From assembly GCA_030531005.1 (NCBI GenBank), contig JAUMTW010000003.1, positions 372,001 through 436,000 of the forward strand: DNA of 64,000 nt, written 5' to 3'. The notes below the pieces were generated by a model. That model was not told the DNA's origin and searched no databases. It saw only the letters and a program-made list of their open reading frames with translations. Origin of the DNA: Corynebacterium sp. (GTDB lineage Bacteria > Actinomycetota > Actinomycetes > Mycobacteriales > Mycobacteriaceae). The position numbers and the translations under genes are program-made. The first letter of the stretch is position 1. Each line of letters begins with the position of its first letter. Below are positions 35,046 to 45,038 of the stretch, piece by piece.

Positions 35046-37568
35046 TTAGTTTGTCTCAATCTCTAGAGATGCCAAGCGGACCTCGCCGGCCTCATCAGTG
35101 GCATCAAGATCAACTATTGCTCGCAAAGCAAAGGAATTATCGCCTTGCGGATCTTTGATAGTCTGGCGAACTTTCCACTGCCGATCATCATTTCGCTCTA
35201 CGTGGAAGTACTCCGGGCCACGAGCAGCAGGGGAGTCGTCAACCTCATCGTATTGCTCGAAGTACTCATCCAAAGCGGCAGGGAAGTCCGGTGCTTCCGG
35301 CAAGTACTCCACCAGAGCAGCGAGGTCATCTTCAGCTTCATCTGCAAAAAGTTGCACCATCCGGAACATCAAGTTGCGCACCATCACCTGTAATGCGCGA
35401 GGTTGCGCAGACAGCGCATTGGGATCACTGACACCAAAGGCGCGTTCTTGTTCCACGGCCTCGGCGGCAATTGGAGCATCGGGATCTGCTAACTGAGCCC
35501 ATTCATCAAGCAAGGAGGAGTCGACCTGGCGTACGACTTCACCTAACCATGCGCAAATATCTTCGACCTCTGTGGTGCGGAATTGTTCTGGCAAAGAGTG
35601 CTCCAGGGTACGCCATACGTCACTTAGGTAGCGTAGGACTACACCTTCACTGCGCCCCACTCCATATGTCGCAATTAAATCAGAAAAGGTCATGCCCTTT
35701 TCCAACATGTCACGCACAACAGCCTTCGGTGAGATATCAAACTCGCGAGCCCATGGATGCCCCTGGCAGAAGATATCAAAGGCCTGCTCAAGCTCATCTT
35801 CTAATGGCTTTGGCCAGGTGATGTCTTCGACCATATTCATGCGGGTTTCATAGCTTACCCCCTCAGCTTTCAGGGCAGCTATTTCTTTGCCGCGCTCAGC
35901 GCGCTGCTGGGCAATGAGGATCACCTTTGGATCTTCCAAGATCGCCTCAAAGACACTAACGACATCAAAAGCATAGGTATCCGATTCAGGATCTAGGACT
36001 TCTAAGGCCGCAACTGCAAAGGGGGATAATGGCTGATCGAGAGCGAAATCGCGTTGGAACTGTTGAGTGAGTTCCGCCCGGTGATCCTCGGTGCGGGTGA
36101 CAATTCCTGCATTCAGTAGACCACGGATCAAAGAAATCGTGGTCAAAATATCGAGGTTTTGACGCGCCCGCTGATTATGGTTTGTGCGCAACAAATGATG
36201 GAAGTTCGCGATCTGATCACCCTCGCGCTGCAGCACGTTTAAGACCATGGCATTGCTTACCCGGAACTGGCTTTGTAGGTCCTCTGGCTCTGCGTGGGTG
36301 AGACGTTCAAATGCGCGCTCAGACCAAACTACCTGGCCTTCAGGCGCGGCCTTGCGACGCTTTTTGGCCTTCTTAGGATCCTGATTCGCGCGTTGGCGCA
36401 GCCGGTAGTTTTCGATCTCATGCTCTGGAGCTTCTACCACCACGCTGCCAGCGGTATCGAAACCAGCACGACCTGCTCGACCAGCAATTTGGTGGAACTC
36501 ACGCGAATTCACCAACCGTTGGCGCTGCCCATCAAATTTCGCCAAGCTAGAGAACACTACAGTACGGATAGGCACGTTAATACCCACACCCAAAGTGTCC
36601 GTACCACAAATAACTTTCAGCAACCCGTTTTGGGCAAGGCGCTCAACTAAGCGGCGATACTTCGGCAGCATACCTGCGTGGTGCACCCCGATGCCTTTGC
36701 GCAGTAGTTTTGACAAGGTTTTTCCGTAGACAGTGCTAAAGCGGAAGTCGCCAATAGCCTCAGCTATGGCTTGTTTCTCCTCGGCATCTACTAACGCTAA
36801 GGAAGTTAATGCCTGTGCCTGTTCCGCTGCTGCCCGCTGGGTAAAGTGCACCACATAAATAGGGTTCTTCCCTGCTTCTATGAGCTCGTTTAAGGTCTCA
36901 TGCAATGGCTGGAATGTATAGGCATAGTCCAGCGGGATTGGGCGGGTGCTACCTGCCACTAAGCTGGTAGTCCTACCGGTGCGCTTACTCAAGTCATCCT
37001 GGAGCCACTGAGTGTCACCTAACGTTGCAGACATGAGCAGGAACTGAGCCTGCGGGCACTCAATCAGAGGTACCTGCCAAGCCCAACCGCGCTGCGGATC
37101 TGAGTAGTAGTGGAACTCATCCATGATGACGACATCAAGAGCAGCCGTATCTCCATCACGCAAGGCAATATTGGCGACTACTTCAGCGGTAGCACAAATA
37201 ATAGGGGCACTGCCATTAACGGTGGCATCACCGGTCATCATGCCCACGTTCTCAGCACCGAAGACTTCACATAAAGCGAAGAACTTTTCATTGACCAGTG
37301 CTTTAATCGGCGCGGTATAAAAGCTGCGTTGCTCACGGGCTAGAGCAAAAAAGTGGGCCGCGATAGCCACCATTGATTTTCCCGACCCAGTTGGGGTGGA
37401 CAGAATAATATTGTCCCCGGACAGCATCCCTAGGCTCGCTTCTTCCTGGGCGGGGTACAGTGAGATACCTTTGTTCGTCGCCCAGCGTAAGAAGCTATCG
37501 AAAATGACCTCATCAAATACGGATTCTGGGACCTCGGAAAGGTCAGGTAATACCGCGGCTAAATTCAC
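35046..37568 (-). CDS. DEAD/DEAH-box helicase with C-terminal DUF3516
   Basis: About 840 aa superfamily-2 helicase. Motif I is STPTGSGKS, motif II DEFH (IMDEFHYYSD), motif III SAT, and motif VI QIAGRAGRAG. The C-terminal half fits DUF3516. The family is Ski2-like and typical of actinobacteria; an RNA substrate is likely but unproven. GTG 37568 is chosen because AGAGGA lies 8 nt upstream; the open extension to 37631 would overlap the PAC2 gene by 59 nt. It starts 4 nt after the PAC2 stop, so the two form an operon. Confidence 0.9.
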   Translation of the reverse strand: MNLAAVLPDLSEVPESVFDEVIFDSFLRWATNKGISLYPAQEEASLGMLSGDNIILSTPTGSGKSMVAIAAHFFALAREQRSFYTAPIKALVNEKFFALCEVFGAENVGMMTGDATVNGSAPIICATAEVVANIALRDGDTAALDVVIMDEFHYYSDPQRGWAWQVPLIECPQAQFLLMSATLGDTQWLQDDLSKRTGRTTSLVAGSTRPIPLDYAYTFQPLHETLNELIEAGKNPIYVVHFTQRAAAEQAQALTSLALVDAEEKQAIAEAIGDFRFSTVYGKTLSKLLRKGIGVHHAGMLPKYRRLVERLAQNGLLKVICGTDTLGVGINVPIRTVVFSSLAKFDGQRQRLVNSREFHQIAGRAGRAGFDTAGSVVVEAPEHEIENYRLRQRANQDPKKAKKRRKAAPEGQVVWSERAFERLTHAEPEDLQSQFRVSNAMVLNVLQREGDQIANFHHLLRTNHNQRARQNLDILTTISLIRGLLNAGIVTRTEDHRAELTQQFQRDFALDQPLSPFAVAALEVLDPESDTYAFDVVSVFEAILEDPKVILIAQQRAERGKEIAALKAEGVSYETRMNMVEDITWPKPLEDELEQAFDIFCQGHPWAREFDISPKAVVRDMLEKGMTFSDLIATYGVGRSEGVVLRYLSDVWRTLEHSLPEQFRTTEVEDICAWLGEVVRQVDSSLLDEWAQLADPDAPIAAEAVEQERAFGVSDPNALSAQPRALQVMVRNLMFRMVQLFADEAEDDLAALVEYLPEAPDFPAALDEYFEQYDEVDDSPAARGPEYFHVERNDDRQWKVRQTIKDPQGDNSFALRAIVDLDATDEAGEVRLASLEIETN

Positions 37569-37572
37569 TTGC

Positions 37573-38538
37573 TTAGTCCTCTTGCTCCTCATCAGAGTCC
37601 GATTGTGGTGGGGCAATCCCATGCTCATCAATTGCCGCCAAGTACTGCTCGAATTCTTCGCCGAGCAGATCGCCTGAAACGATGCCGGTTTCCCCAGGCA
37701 AAATTGCGTCTGGGTTTTGCTCCCGGAATTTCTCCAGCTCGCTATCGTATTGCTGTTCTAAGGCCTGTACGACTTGGGTGATCTCGTGGGAGTCTTCTAC
37801 CTGCTCATCAATTTGACTAAGTACCTTTGAAGCATCAGCCTCTAAAGCGCGCAAGGGGAAAGACAGCGCGGCGATGTTTCCAACTTCTTCCAAGAGGCGC
37901 ACCGTGGCAAGTGGGTAATCACTGGCTGCGACATAATGCGGTACGTGTGCAGTCAGTCCTGCAGTGCGAATGCCTTGCTTGGCTAAGGCATGCTCGAGGA
38001 ACAGGCTTGCAGAACCAGCCAATTGAATCCGGGCATCGAGGCCGAATTGCCTAGCCAAAATTTCTGGATCATTACTATGTGCTGAAACCACCATGGGACG
38101 TGTATGCGGCACAGTCATCGGTGCAGAGTACAGGCAGAGTAATTGGCGTACTCCATACCGCTTGGCTAAATCAGCGACGGCTTCGGCAAAGCCTTCCCAG
38201 CGCATGTCTGGCTCTGGGCCAGACAGTAATAAGAAGGACTGGCCATTGGTGTCGCGGACGACATCCATGGCTAAACGCAGATTTTCTACATTAGTAATCT
38301 CATTATGATCTAAGGTCACCTGGGGACGGCGGGAACGATAATCGATCAGTTGATCATTATCGAAAGAGGCCACTACGCGGTGATCCAAGGCTGCTAAAAG
38401 GTGCTCGGAGCTACTTGCTACCGCAGTACCAGCATCGGCATAGCCTTCTAAAGCCACCACCAAGGTGGGCCCACCCTCGTGGGAAACCTCGGGGGCAGGA
38501 AATTCTAACGCATACATTTTATCGACAGGATCGTTCAT
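37573..38538 (-). CDS. PAC2-family protein (Rv2714-like)
   Basis: About 321 aa of the proteasome-assembly-chaperone-2 fold (TLVVALEGYADAGTAVA near the start, and SLYSAPMTVPHTRP-type core). Corynebacteria lack a 20S proteasome, so the name reflects fold only. ATG 38538 has a perfect AGGAGG at 7 nt, better than the upstream in-frame start. The C-terminus is acidic (DSDEEQED). First gene of a two-gene operon with the DUF3516 helicase. Confidence 0.88.
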   Translation of the reverse strand: MNDPVDKMYALEFPAPEVSHEGGPTLVVALEGYADAGTAVASSSEHLLAALDHRVVASFDNDQLIDYRSRRPQVTLDHNEITNVENLRLAMDVVRDTNGQSFLLLSGPEPDMRWEGFAEAVADLAKRYGVRQLLCLYSAPMTVPHTRPMVVSAHSNDPEILARQFGLDARIQLAGSASLFLEHALAKQGIRTAGLTAHVPHYVAASDYPLATVRLLEEVGNIAALSFPLRALEADASKVLSQIDEQVEDSHEITQVVQALEQQYDSELEKFREQNPDAILPGETGIVSGDLLGEEFEQYLAAIDEHGIAPPQSDSDEEQED

Positions 38539-38950
38539 CACTGTACCTCCTGGATCCAATTCTATTATTGCAGAGTCTAAATTTTAGCGAGCTGCTATGC
38601 CAACCGTACCAACACCACTTTCACGCGAGCACTGAATAACGCAGTGCTATGGAATTGAGGTAGTTGATTTAACCTACACGTACTCACTGAGCTACTCAAC
38701 CATCCGGGCGCAAGTTTTGTTCCCGAAAAGCATTTCCGCGCCAAACCCTGAAGCGTCCAACTATAAGGCAACGGGCAGGTGCGTCGGTAGCAATATGCAA
38801 TCTCACTGCATAAATCCAGCCGTTCTTTTGAGAGTGCAGGGGTAGCAGGAAACTCGCTACCAGGTCAAGAACGAGTGTTCTACCAAAGTGCAAGCACACG
38901 CCAAACAACCAATACCAATGTGTGGAAAGCTGCTCACCCGCGCAGGGAAG

Positions 38951-38959
38951 TTATCCACA
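38951..38959 (+). promoter_or_regulatory. Perfect DnaA box
   Basis: TTATCCACA, matching the consensus at all nine positions, 117 bp upstream of the DUF4192 start. One isolated copy may be chance or may bind DnaA. Confidence 0.5.
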
Positions 38960-39035
38960 GATTGCAGTTTGCCCACTTGTACAAACTCGTCACAGAAAGC
39001 CCTTCAGGAGTCAGATAGAGAAAGCAAATACAACA

Positions 39036-39059
39036 GTTGCATTGTTTGTTGCATTGTTT
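39036..39059. repeat. Tandem 12-bp duplication
   Basis: GTTGCATTGTTT occurs twice head to tail, ending 6 nt before the AAAGGA ribosome site of the DUF4192 gene. Confidence 0.85.
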
Positions 39060-39075
39060 TCGAGAAAGGACGCAG

Positions 39076-40221
39076 ATGTATTCCTGTTGTGGCACAGCCT
39101 GTAAAAACTGGGCCGGGATGACCTTAGCAAATATACCAGCCAGCCTTGGCTACTATCCCACCGATTCTCTAGTCTTGGTCCACTGGAGAGAACATGATTC
39201 TGAAGTAACCCCTACCGGCGCCCGTGGGCAATTAAGCTCCGGACCAATCGTGCGCATCGACATCGATAATAGCGAAGGACTAGCAGCAAGCATGGAGGTC
39301 TTCGAAACCTTTGATAGCGACCTGCTGACGGCCTGCTGGATAGGAGAGCCTAGTCCAGCACAGCAACGCGAACTCGAGGCACTTTGTGCGCACCACGGGG
39401 TTTGCTTAACCGCCTGTTGGCAAGTCAGCGATATAGCAGTTGGTAATCCAATAGCAGCACTGTATCTCGATACTGCCACCATACGTCGTATTTTCGGCCA
39501 CGCTCATGACACCACGTGCTCGGATGATCGGGTATCAGCAGGAGTTGTGGGCAGTATCATTGATTCCCAAAGCATGCGTGAACTTAGCCTATGCGGGGAA
39601 ATCCCGGCATTAAGCAAGCAAGAAGCCTGTGAGTTCATCCCGCCAGATCCAGCAAATGAGCAAACAACCGCAACGTGTTTTGCGCATGCAGAGGCATTTA
39701 TCAAAATCCTGCGCGCACATTCGGACTTAGTCGCACCTGCAGTGGTGGCCTTAGGAGACCTTCTTGCGCAGAAACCCGAGTGCAGCCTCGTGCAACCATT
39801 AGGGCCACTTCCTGATGATGAGTCGAACTTGCATCGCCTAGCTGCCATCGAATGGGTGGCCATGTGGCTTGCACACACATCGTTGCGCGATATCTGTATT
39901 GCAGAATTCCTCAGATACCCAGTTTCATCCCGGGAGTGGGCACTGAAGATCGCAGCCAACTACACAGGGCATATACGAGCGAATGCGTTCTGCGTCTACA
40001 GCCTTTGCGTCGCTGAGAGTGCATTGACATACCGGATTCCTTTCTGCCTGCGCGTGGCGGAGCAAGAATCCCCCAATCATGGACTTACAGGGCTGCTTAT
40101 TCGCGGTTATGAAATGGGCAAGATCGAAAAGCTTGTCGCTGGGGCCATAGAAGGGAGCAAAGAAATGAAGGCGTGGGCCCAAAGTGGTGATGCCTTTGGT
40201 AATGCCGGACTCTTGAACTAG
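39076..40221 (+). CDS. DUF4192 domain-containing protein
   Basis: About 381 aa. ATG 39076 follows GAAAGGA at 5 nt, so the longer frame from 39037 is rejected. The DUF4192 hallmark LANIPASLGYYPTDSLVLV lies at about residues 18-36, followed by a soluble alpha/beta body rich in Ala and Cys. The first 15 residues are unusual (MYSCCGTACKNWAG, three Cys), where relatives have an R/K-x-PG element. Function unknown. Convergent with dtxR. Confidence 0.85.
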   Translation: MYSCCGTACKNWAGMTLANIPASLGYYPTDSLVLVHWREHDSEVTPTGARGQLSSGPIVRIDIDNSEGLAASMEVFETFDSDLLTACWIGEPSPAQQRELEALCAHHGVCLTACWQVSDIAVGNPIAALYLDTATIRRIFGHAHDTTCSDDRVSAGVVGSIIDSQSMRELSLCGEIPALSKQEACEFIPPDPANEQTTATCFAHAEAFIKILRAHSDLVAPAVVALGDLLAQKPECSLVQPLGPLPDDESNLHRLAAIEWVAMWLAHTSLRDICIAEFLRYPVSSREWALKIAANYTGHIRANAFCVYSLCVAESALTYRIPFCLRVAEQESPNHGLTGLLIRGYEMGKIEKLVAGAIEGSKEMKAWAQSGDAFGNAGLLN

Positions 40222-40240
40222 GAAATTGAACTAGGAAATT
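40215..40240. repeat. Tandem 13-bp duplication over a stop codon
   Basis: GAACTAGGAAATT is duplicated head to tail. The first copy contains the TAG stop of the DUF4192 gene (40219-40221), so the duplication did not change the protein. Confidence 0.85.
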
Positions 40241-40379
40241 GAAATAGTAATTTGAGTTCCCGTAGTGCTAGCTGGTATGTCTGCTAATTCGGCGCGCGGG
40301 TGTGTTTAAATGTTGAAGCCCAAAAAGCCACCACAGGAAAAATCCTGGGGTGGCTGGCGATGAATAATGCGAAAGCGGG

Positions 40380-41060
40380 TTAGGCCTCTTCGATACGAAC
40401 TGCGTGGCACAGATCGTCAAGAAGTTCGACTTCGTTGCCATCCTTGCTCAGCACAATGTGGCCATCATGGGAATGCAATTCAACCTCAGAGCCAACGGTA
40501 ATTCCAGCGTCGATGAGCGCTGCGAATTGCTCGTGATCAACCTGTAGGATCTCGTTGATCTGAACGATACGGACGGTACGAGGCGCGGTGCTTGCGGCAT
40601 CGTATGCGCGCACGCCAACTTCAGCTGGCTTATCTTGGGTAATACCTAAGACATCCAGGCCAGGAATTGGGTTACCGAAGGGAGAGTATTCGTGCTCAGG
40701 GAGCACCTCTACTAAGCGTCGTTCTACTTCGTCGCTCATCACGTGCTCCCAGCGACAGGCCTCTTCGTGGACCTTTTGAATATCCAGGCCAATAACATCG
40801 GTGAGTAGGCGCTCAGCCAGGCGGTGCTTACGCATCACTGCAGTTGCAAGCGCGCGACCATTTGGGGTCATTTGCAAGCTACGATCGTTAGCAACCACAA
40901 CGAGGCCATCGCGTTCCATACGAGCAACGGTCTGGCTCACAGTCGGGCCAGACTGCTCCAGGCGCTCAGCAATACGAGCGCGCAGGGGAGTAATGTCTTC
41001 TTCTTCGAGCTCGTAAATGGTGCGTAAGTACATCTCGGTGGTATCGACGAGATCCTTCAT
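40380..41060 (-). CDS. dtxR: Iron-dependent repressor DtxR
   Basis: Represses iron-uptake genes when loaded with Fe2+. 226 aa, nearly identical to C. diphtheriae DtxR in the DNA-binding half ([38 protein letters not shown]). Metal ligands M10, C102, E105 and H106 are all present. The C-terminal SH3-like domain diverges more. It is downstream of sigB on the same strand. In C. diphtheriae and C. glutamicum galE follows dtxR, as I recall; here no galE is present and the next gene is the convergent DUF4192 gene. Confidence 0.97.
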   Translation of the reverse strand: MKDLVDTTEMYLRTIYELEEEDITPLRARIAERLEQSGPTVSQTVARMERDGLVVVANDRSLQMTPNGRALATAVMRKHRLAERLLTDVIGLDIQKVHEEACRWEHVMSDEVERRLVEVLPEHEYSPFGNPIPGLDVLGITQDKPAEVGVRAYDAASTAPRTVRIVQINEILQVDHEQFAALIDAGITVGSEVELHSHDGHIVLSKDGNEVELLDDLCHAVRIEEA

Positions 41061-41386
41061 TACATTCTCATTTCTTCATCGCTAATACGGATAACGTGCG
41101 ATTGCTCGCACTTCTAAGGTGCATCATACCGTTTGTGTCAATGCAGGCTAGGCTGCCACGCAACAAGTGCTCGTGGACTGAATCAAACTCCGCAAGTTAT
41201 GGCGCGTGCGTTATGGTTCAGTATTGCTCCAAGCCTGTGGTGGGGGCGCCGGTATTAGGCTCATACGGTGGTTACCATTTAGCCCAAACAGCTGTGAACC
41301 ATTCAGCTGTGAACCTTTGGTGAACGTGATGCATGCTACATAGTATAGTCCACAGCTCAACGCTGCAGGCGGATAATTGTGCTGTC
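41061..41386. other. sigB-dtxR intergenic region
   Basis: 326 bp. A minus-strand TATACT (-10) is at 41342-41347 and CAGCTGTGAACC is repeated at 41289-41300 and 41304-41315. dtxR therefore probably has its own promoter. No gene is supported. Confidence 0.55.
41289..41315. repeat. Near-tandem 12-bp repeat, 15-bp period
   Basis: CAGCTGTGAACC occurs twice with ATT between, in the sigB-dtxR gap. Confidence 0.8.
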
Positions 41387-42376
41387 TTATACGGCGTATG
41401 CACGTAGCTTTTCGGCCCGGGCACCATCGCGTAACTTGACCATCACTTCACGCTCAATCTGACGTACGCGCTCCCGAGAAAGTCCGTAGCGTCGTCCAAT
41501 CTGATCCAGAGTGCGAGGCACGCCATCATCAAGACCATAACGCATACGGATAACGTCTTGTTCGCGCTGTTCTAAGGTATCGATCACCATCCGGATATCC
41601 GAGTGGCGCAAAGTTGCTTCAACCGCGGCCTCAGCATCGGTAGCTTCGGTATCTTCAATGAAGTCACCAAGTGGGGCTTCTTCATCAGCGCCAACAGGCA
41701 TATCGAGGCTCACTGGATCGCGGGACTGCCTGAGGAGCAGCTCGATCTTGGACTCATCAATGCCGGACTCTTCTGCCAGCTCCTCATTGGTAGCTTCGCG
41801 GCCCAGGTGCTGGTACATCTCACGCTTGATGCGAGAGAGTTTATTGACCTGTTCTACTAAGTGGACAGGTAGTCGAATAGTACGAGACTGATCTGCCATG
41901 CCGCGCGTAATCGCCTGACGAATCCACCAGGTTGCATACGTGGAGAACTTGAAGCCTTTGGTGTAATCGAACTTCTCCATGGCGCGGATAAGTCCTAAGT
42001 TGCCTTCTTGAATTAAATCCAACAGTGGCATGCCACGGTTGGTATAACGCTTTGCTAAAGACACCACCAGGCGCAAGTTGGCCTCAAGTAGGTGGGAGCG
42101 AGCCTTGCGGCCATCACGAGCTAACACTTTGAGATCGCGCTTCATTGCACGGGTTAATTCCGTATTTGGGTCATTGAGCAAATGTTCGGCGTATAAGCCA
42201 ACCTCAATAGATTTGGCGAGCTCTACTTCTTCTTCAGCGCTAAGAAGATCAGTCTTGCCGATACCGTTGAGGTAAACTCGGACTAAATCGGCGGAGGGGT
42301 TATCGTTGGATTGACCGCGCCGACTGCCACGGTCCACGTTGTCGCTGTCGAATTCATCGATATTCGGCTGGGTCAT
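41387..42376 (-). CDS. sigB: Primary-like sigma factor SigB
   Basis: Group 2 sigma-70 factor, about 329 aa. Region 2 ([40 protein letters not shown]), region 3 and region 4 ([20 protein letters not shown]) are complete, and the N-terminus is short without region 1.1. In C. glutamicum SigB serves transition-phase and stress transcription. ATG 42376 has GAGGAGG at 6 nt; the longer frame to 42391 would begin inside that site. Adjacent to dtxR as in other corynebacteria. Confidence 0.95.
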   Translation of the reverse strand: MTQPNIDEFDSDNVDRGSRRGQSNDNPSADLVRVYLNGIGKTDLLSAEEEVELAKSIEVGLYAEHLLNDPNTELTRAMKRDLKVLARDGRKARSHLLEANLRLVVSLAKRYTNRGMPLLDLIQEGNLGLIRAMEKFDYTKGFKFSTYATWWIRQAITRGMADQSRTIRLPVHLVEQVNKLSRIKREMYQHLGREATNEELAEESGIDESKIELLLRQSRDPVSLDMPVGADEEAPLGDFIEDTEATDAEAAVEATLRHSDIRMVIDTLEQREQDVIRMRYGLDDGVPRTLDQIGRRYGLSRERVRQIEREVMVKLRDGARAEKLRAYAV

Positions 42377-42542
42377 TTGCCGCCTCCTCAAGATGTAATG
42401 TTTCTGTCAACTCAACGGGTGGTGGTGAGAATTTGTTCCCCAATGCCTAAAATAATTCTTTATGCTGGCATTTTGGCAGGTGAACACGGTTAAATTCGTG
42501 TCGAAGAACTCCCGCTAATGGGGGTGAATTTCGATCCAGGGG

Positions 42543-42980
42543 CTAGGCAGTGTCAACGAGTACAGTAAAGGGGCCATCGTTGACAGAAGTGACCTCCATC
42601 ATCGCCCCAAATCGCCCTTGCTTGACCGTAATACCCCGGGCTTCAAGTCCTGTAACGACATCGGCGAGTAAAGTCGCAGCTTGCTCGCCGGGAGCTGCAT
42701 CCGTCCACGAAGGGCGCCGGCCCTTGGCGGTACGCCCCTGCAAAGTAAATTGGCTCACCACAAGCACTGGGGCACCAGTATCGGAAATACTGCGCTCCTC
42801 CCGCAAGATGCGTAGCTCTGCTATTTTGCGCACCATAGTGGCTACATCATCGGCATCATCGGTTTTGGCAACGCCAACAAGGGCAAGCAAGGCGCCGGTA
42901 TCACCAGCTTCCACTGCCCCAACGACATCACCATCAACGGTGACAGAGGCTTCAAGAACTCGGGAAATCACAGCCTTCAT
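42543..42980 (-). CDS. dtd: D-aminoacyl-tRNA deacylase
   Basis: Removes D-amino acids, and glycine misloaded on tRNA-Ala, from tRNA. 145 aa, complete. It carries the [17 protein letters not shown] motif and the C-terminal NDGPFT, which provides the cross-subunit Gly-Pro active-site element. ATG 42980 follows AAGAGG. A T9G12 tract lies 150 bp upstream, in the probable promoter region. Confidence 0.95.
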   Translation of the reverse strand: MKAVISRVLEASVTVDGDVVGAVEAGDTGALLALVGVAKTDDADDVATMVRKIAELRILREERSISDTGAPVLVVSQFTLQGRTAKGRRPSWTDAAPGEQAATLLADVVTGLEARGITVKQGRFGAMMEVTSVNDGPFTVLVDTA

Positions 42981-43129
42981 AGATTACCTCTTTCTCGGAT
43001 TTGCGGTTCGCGACTTGATTCATTGTTTGGTGACGGTACAAGTGCTTAAAAAGCCATGCACTTCTCGCCTAGGATGCGGGGCATCTCAAATACGAGAGCA
43101 TACCGCTCGATGGTGGGGTGCCAGCAATG

Positions 43130-43150
43130 TTTTTTTTTGGGGGGGGGGGG
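43130..43150. repeat. Homopolymer tract T9 then G12
   Basis: Nine T (43130-43138) run directly into twelve G (43139-43150), followed by A and four more G. Intergenic, between the methyltransferase stop and dtd. Confidence 0.9.
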
Positions 43151-43216
43151 AGGGGACAGGTTCTCTCAATGCCGGGCTGAGGTGTTGCTGCTGTTCGTCG
43201 ATTCGCCAGAACACCT

Positions 43217-44773
43217 CTAATCTGTCGAACTGATCAAAGATGCAGGCAGCAGCAGTCCAAGCGATACCATGCGCACGACATAGGGCAGTACTATCGATTG
43301 CAGTTCTGCCTCCGCTACGCCTGTCGCATGAGCGAACATCCTAATGGCCTCACCCAAACTCATAGTGCCATGGGCAACTCCACCAAGGATCGCTTGCACA
43401 TGCTCCGGGCACTCCTGCGAGTAATAGATTCCGTCATGGCGCTGGAGACGGGCATCCTCGAGTTGCATGCCTTCGTGACTCAATTTCTGGATGGTGTGTA
43501 ACTTCGCAGTAGGACGCAGAAAGTACGTCGACGCAAAGACTTCAGCAGGTTCAACGGTGCGCAACCACTGTGCTCGGGTGAAGTATTCTGCGACTTCAGT
43601 ACCAAAGAAGCTATCGCGGCCATTAATTTCTTGTACATTAACCTCGGATGGCTCTGATTCATCAACCAAGCGCTCAAGTGCGATAAAACCTAAGGCAATT
43701 TCGGTAATCTCATGAGCAGCAAAATACTCGAGCCACTGTGTGCTCTTTGCTTGCCCATTGCTACTGCGCGGATCAATAGACTCATCTTCCAACCAGGTAT
43801 GTACATATTGTTGCACGCTGACACGACTGCGCTGCCCAAACCATGCGGAAACACCTTCCGGAGCGACCCAACTCCCAAGCTTCTCTGCGGCGTTTTCACC
43901 ATCTTTTAAAGCCCAGGAACCCAGGATATGGGCATGGCCACCAACAGTGAGATAGTCAGCTGCGTTACGTACCAAGTACTCGGTAGCACCATCTAAGGCC
44001 ATGCCAGAATCCCGATAGACATGGTGGATTTCTGGAGGTCCAATGACGAATGGTGGGTTTGCCACAATACGATCAAAATGGCGCCCAGCAACTGGTTCAA
44101 ACCAGGATCCTTGGAGTAGTTCTAATTTCACCCCGCTAGCCACACTGGAGGCCTCTGCAAGCTCTAAAGCGCGCTGGGAAATATCCGTAGCAGTAATATG
44201 CGCTGCGGTATGGGCAAAAGCCAGTGAGAGCACACCAGAACCGCACCCTAAATCCAACAGGGAATCCACTGGTGTGGTCGGGGTCGCAGCCAGCAGTGAG
44301 TAGCTGGCTTGCCCAATGCCAGGAACATGATTGCTACCGGGGATGAAGTTGGCATCCATGCTGGCATCGCGATCGGAGAGAACCCATCCTGCATGGTGTG
44401 TACCGGTCACGGGCGTGATCTGGCGCAGATCAAAGTCGCTTTTCACAGTATCGCTGGCGGCCCCAGTTGTGAGCAGACCTGTGTCGAGCAGGGCAGTCGC
44501 AAGCTCACCAAAAATCTCCTGGGCTTCGTCTACTGCGACATCTTCGTGCAAGAAAAATAGGCGGACTGCAACGTGCTGCGCGGCAGAAAGCTGTGGCAAC
44601 GCGGCGCGGACGCTGGCTGGAAACTGACTATATAAACCTTCATAACCTGGTCCTAAGGTCCCTGGTAATTGTGCAGCGTCCAGACCATGGGTTGCTAAAA
44701 ACTGGGCTAAATCCTTGGTAGCGAGTGCGAGCTTGCTGGGCTGTGTACAGGTGCCTGCAGCGGTATCAGTCAT
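43217..44773 (-). CDS. SAM-dependent methyltransferase (HemK/RsmC-like NPPF type)
   Basis: 518 aa. The SAM site LDLGCGSGVLSLAFA (about 195-210) and the catalytic NPPFVIGPPEIHH (about 258-270) show an N6-adenine- or glutamine-type methyltransferase core, as in RsmC or PrmC. The N-terminal 190 residues and C-terminal 200 residues are extensions typical of an actinobacterial family. The target, whether rRNA, DNA or protein, is unknown. ATG 44773. Its own transcription unit, upstream of dtd on the same strand. Confidence 0.87.
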   Translation of the reverse strand: MTDTAAGTCTQPSKLALATKDLAQFLATHGLDAAQLPGTLGPGYEGLYSQFPASVRAALPQLSAAQHVAVRLFFLHEDVAVDEAQEIFGELATALLDTGLLTTGAASDTVKSDFDLRQITPVTGTHHAGWVLSDRDASMDANFIPGSNHVPGIGQASYSLLAATPTTPVDSLLDLGCGSGVLSLAFAHTAAHITATDISQRALELAEASSVASGVKLELLQGSWFEPVAGRHFDRIVANPPFVIGPPEIHHVYRDSGMALDGATEYLVRNAADYLTVGGHAHILGSWALKDGENAAEKLGSWVAPEGVSAWFGQRSRVSVQQYVHTWLEDESIDPRSSNGQAKSTQWLEYFAAHEITEIALGFIALERLVDESEPSEVNVQEINGRDSFFGTEVAEYFTRAQWLRTVEPAEVFASTYFLRPTAKLHTIQKLSHEGMQLEDARLQRHDGIYYSQECPEHVQAILGGVAHGTMSLGEAIRMFAHATGVAEAELQSIVLPYVVRMVSLGLLLPASLISSTD

Positions 44774-45038
44774 GGGTGTTTCTTTCGCTTCGATCGTTTG
44801 CTTGTGGGACTTTCAGCTTGGTGTTGCTGCTTACCTTACCCAATGGAGGATCAACCAATCTATGCGCCTGTTGATGCATCTGCCTATACACTTGGGCGCG
44901 CTCTGGTTAGGGGCCGGTGTTGTCAGCAAACTATGCCCAGCCGGTGATGCCAGCTGCCAGCCATCAAGCAAGCTCGCTTCGGCTGTGCAACGCTTTGACT
45001 TATAGGAATGCAATGCCTGTGCAGATTCGCGTAGGGAA

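Larger units (their letters stand above)
38539..39075. other. 537-bp divergent region with a DnaA box and tandem repeat
   Basis: Holds the PAC2 and DUF4192 promoters. A perfect DnaA box TTATCCACA is at 38951-38959, and a degenerate TGTGGAAAG lies 22 bp before it (38921-38929). A 12-bp tandem duplication is next to the DUF4192 ribosome site. No gene is supported. Confidence 0.6.

Noticed and set aside
39037..39117. Possible frameshift at the DUF4192 N-terminus
   Set aside because: Another frame (encoding VAQPVKTGPG, then stop) resembles the expected PG-rich start, but ATG 39076 in the main frame has a good GAAAGGA site and reads WAGMTLANIP in register, so no frameshift is needed.
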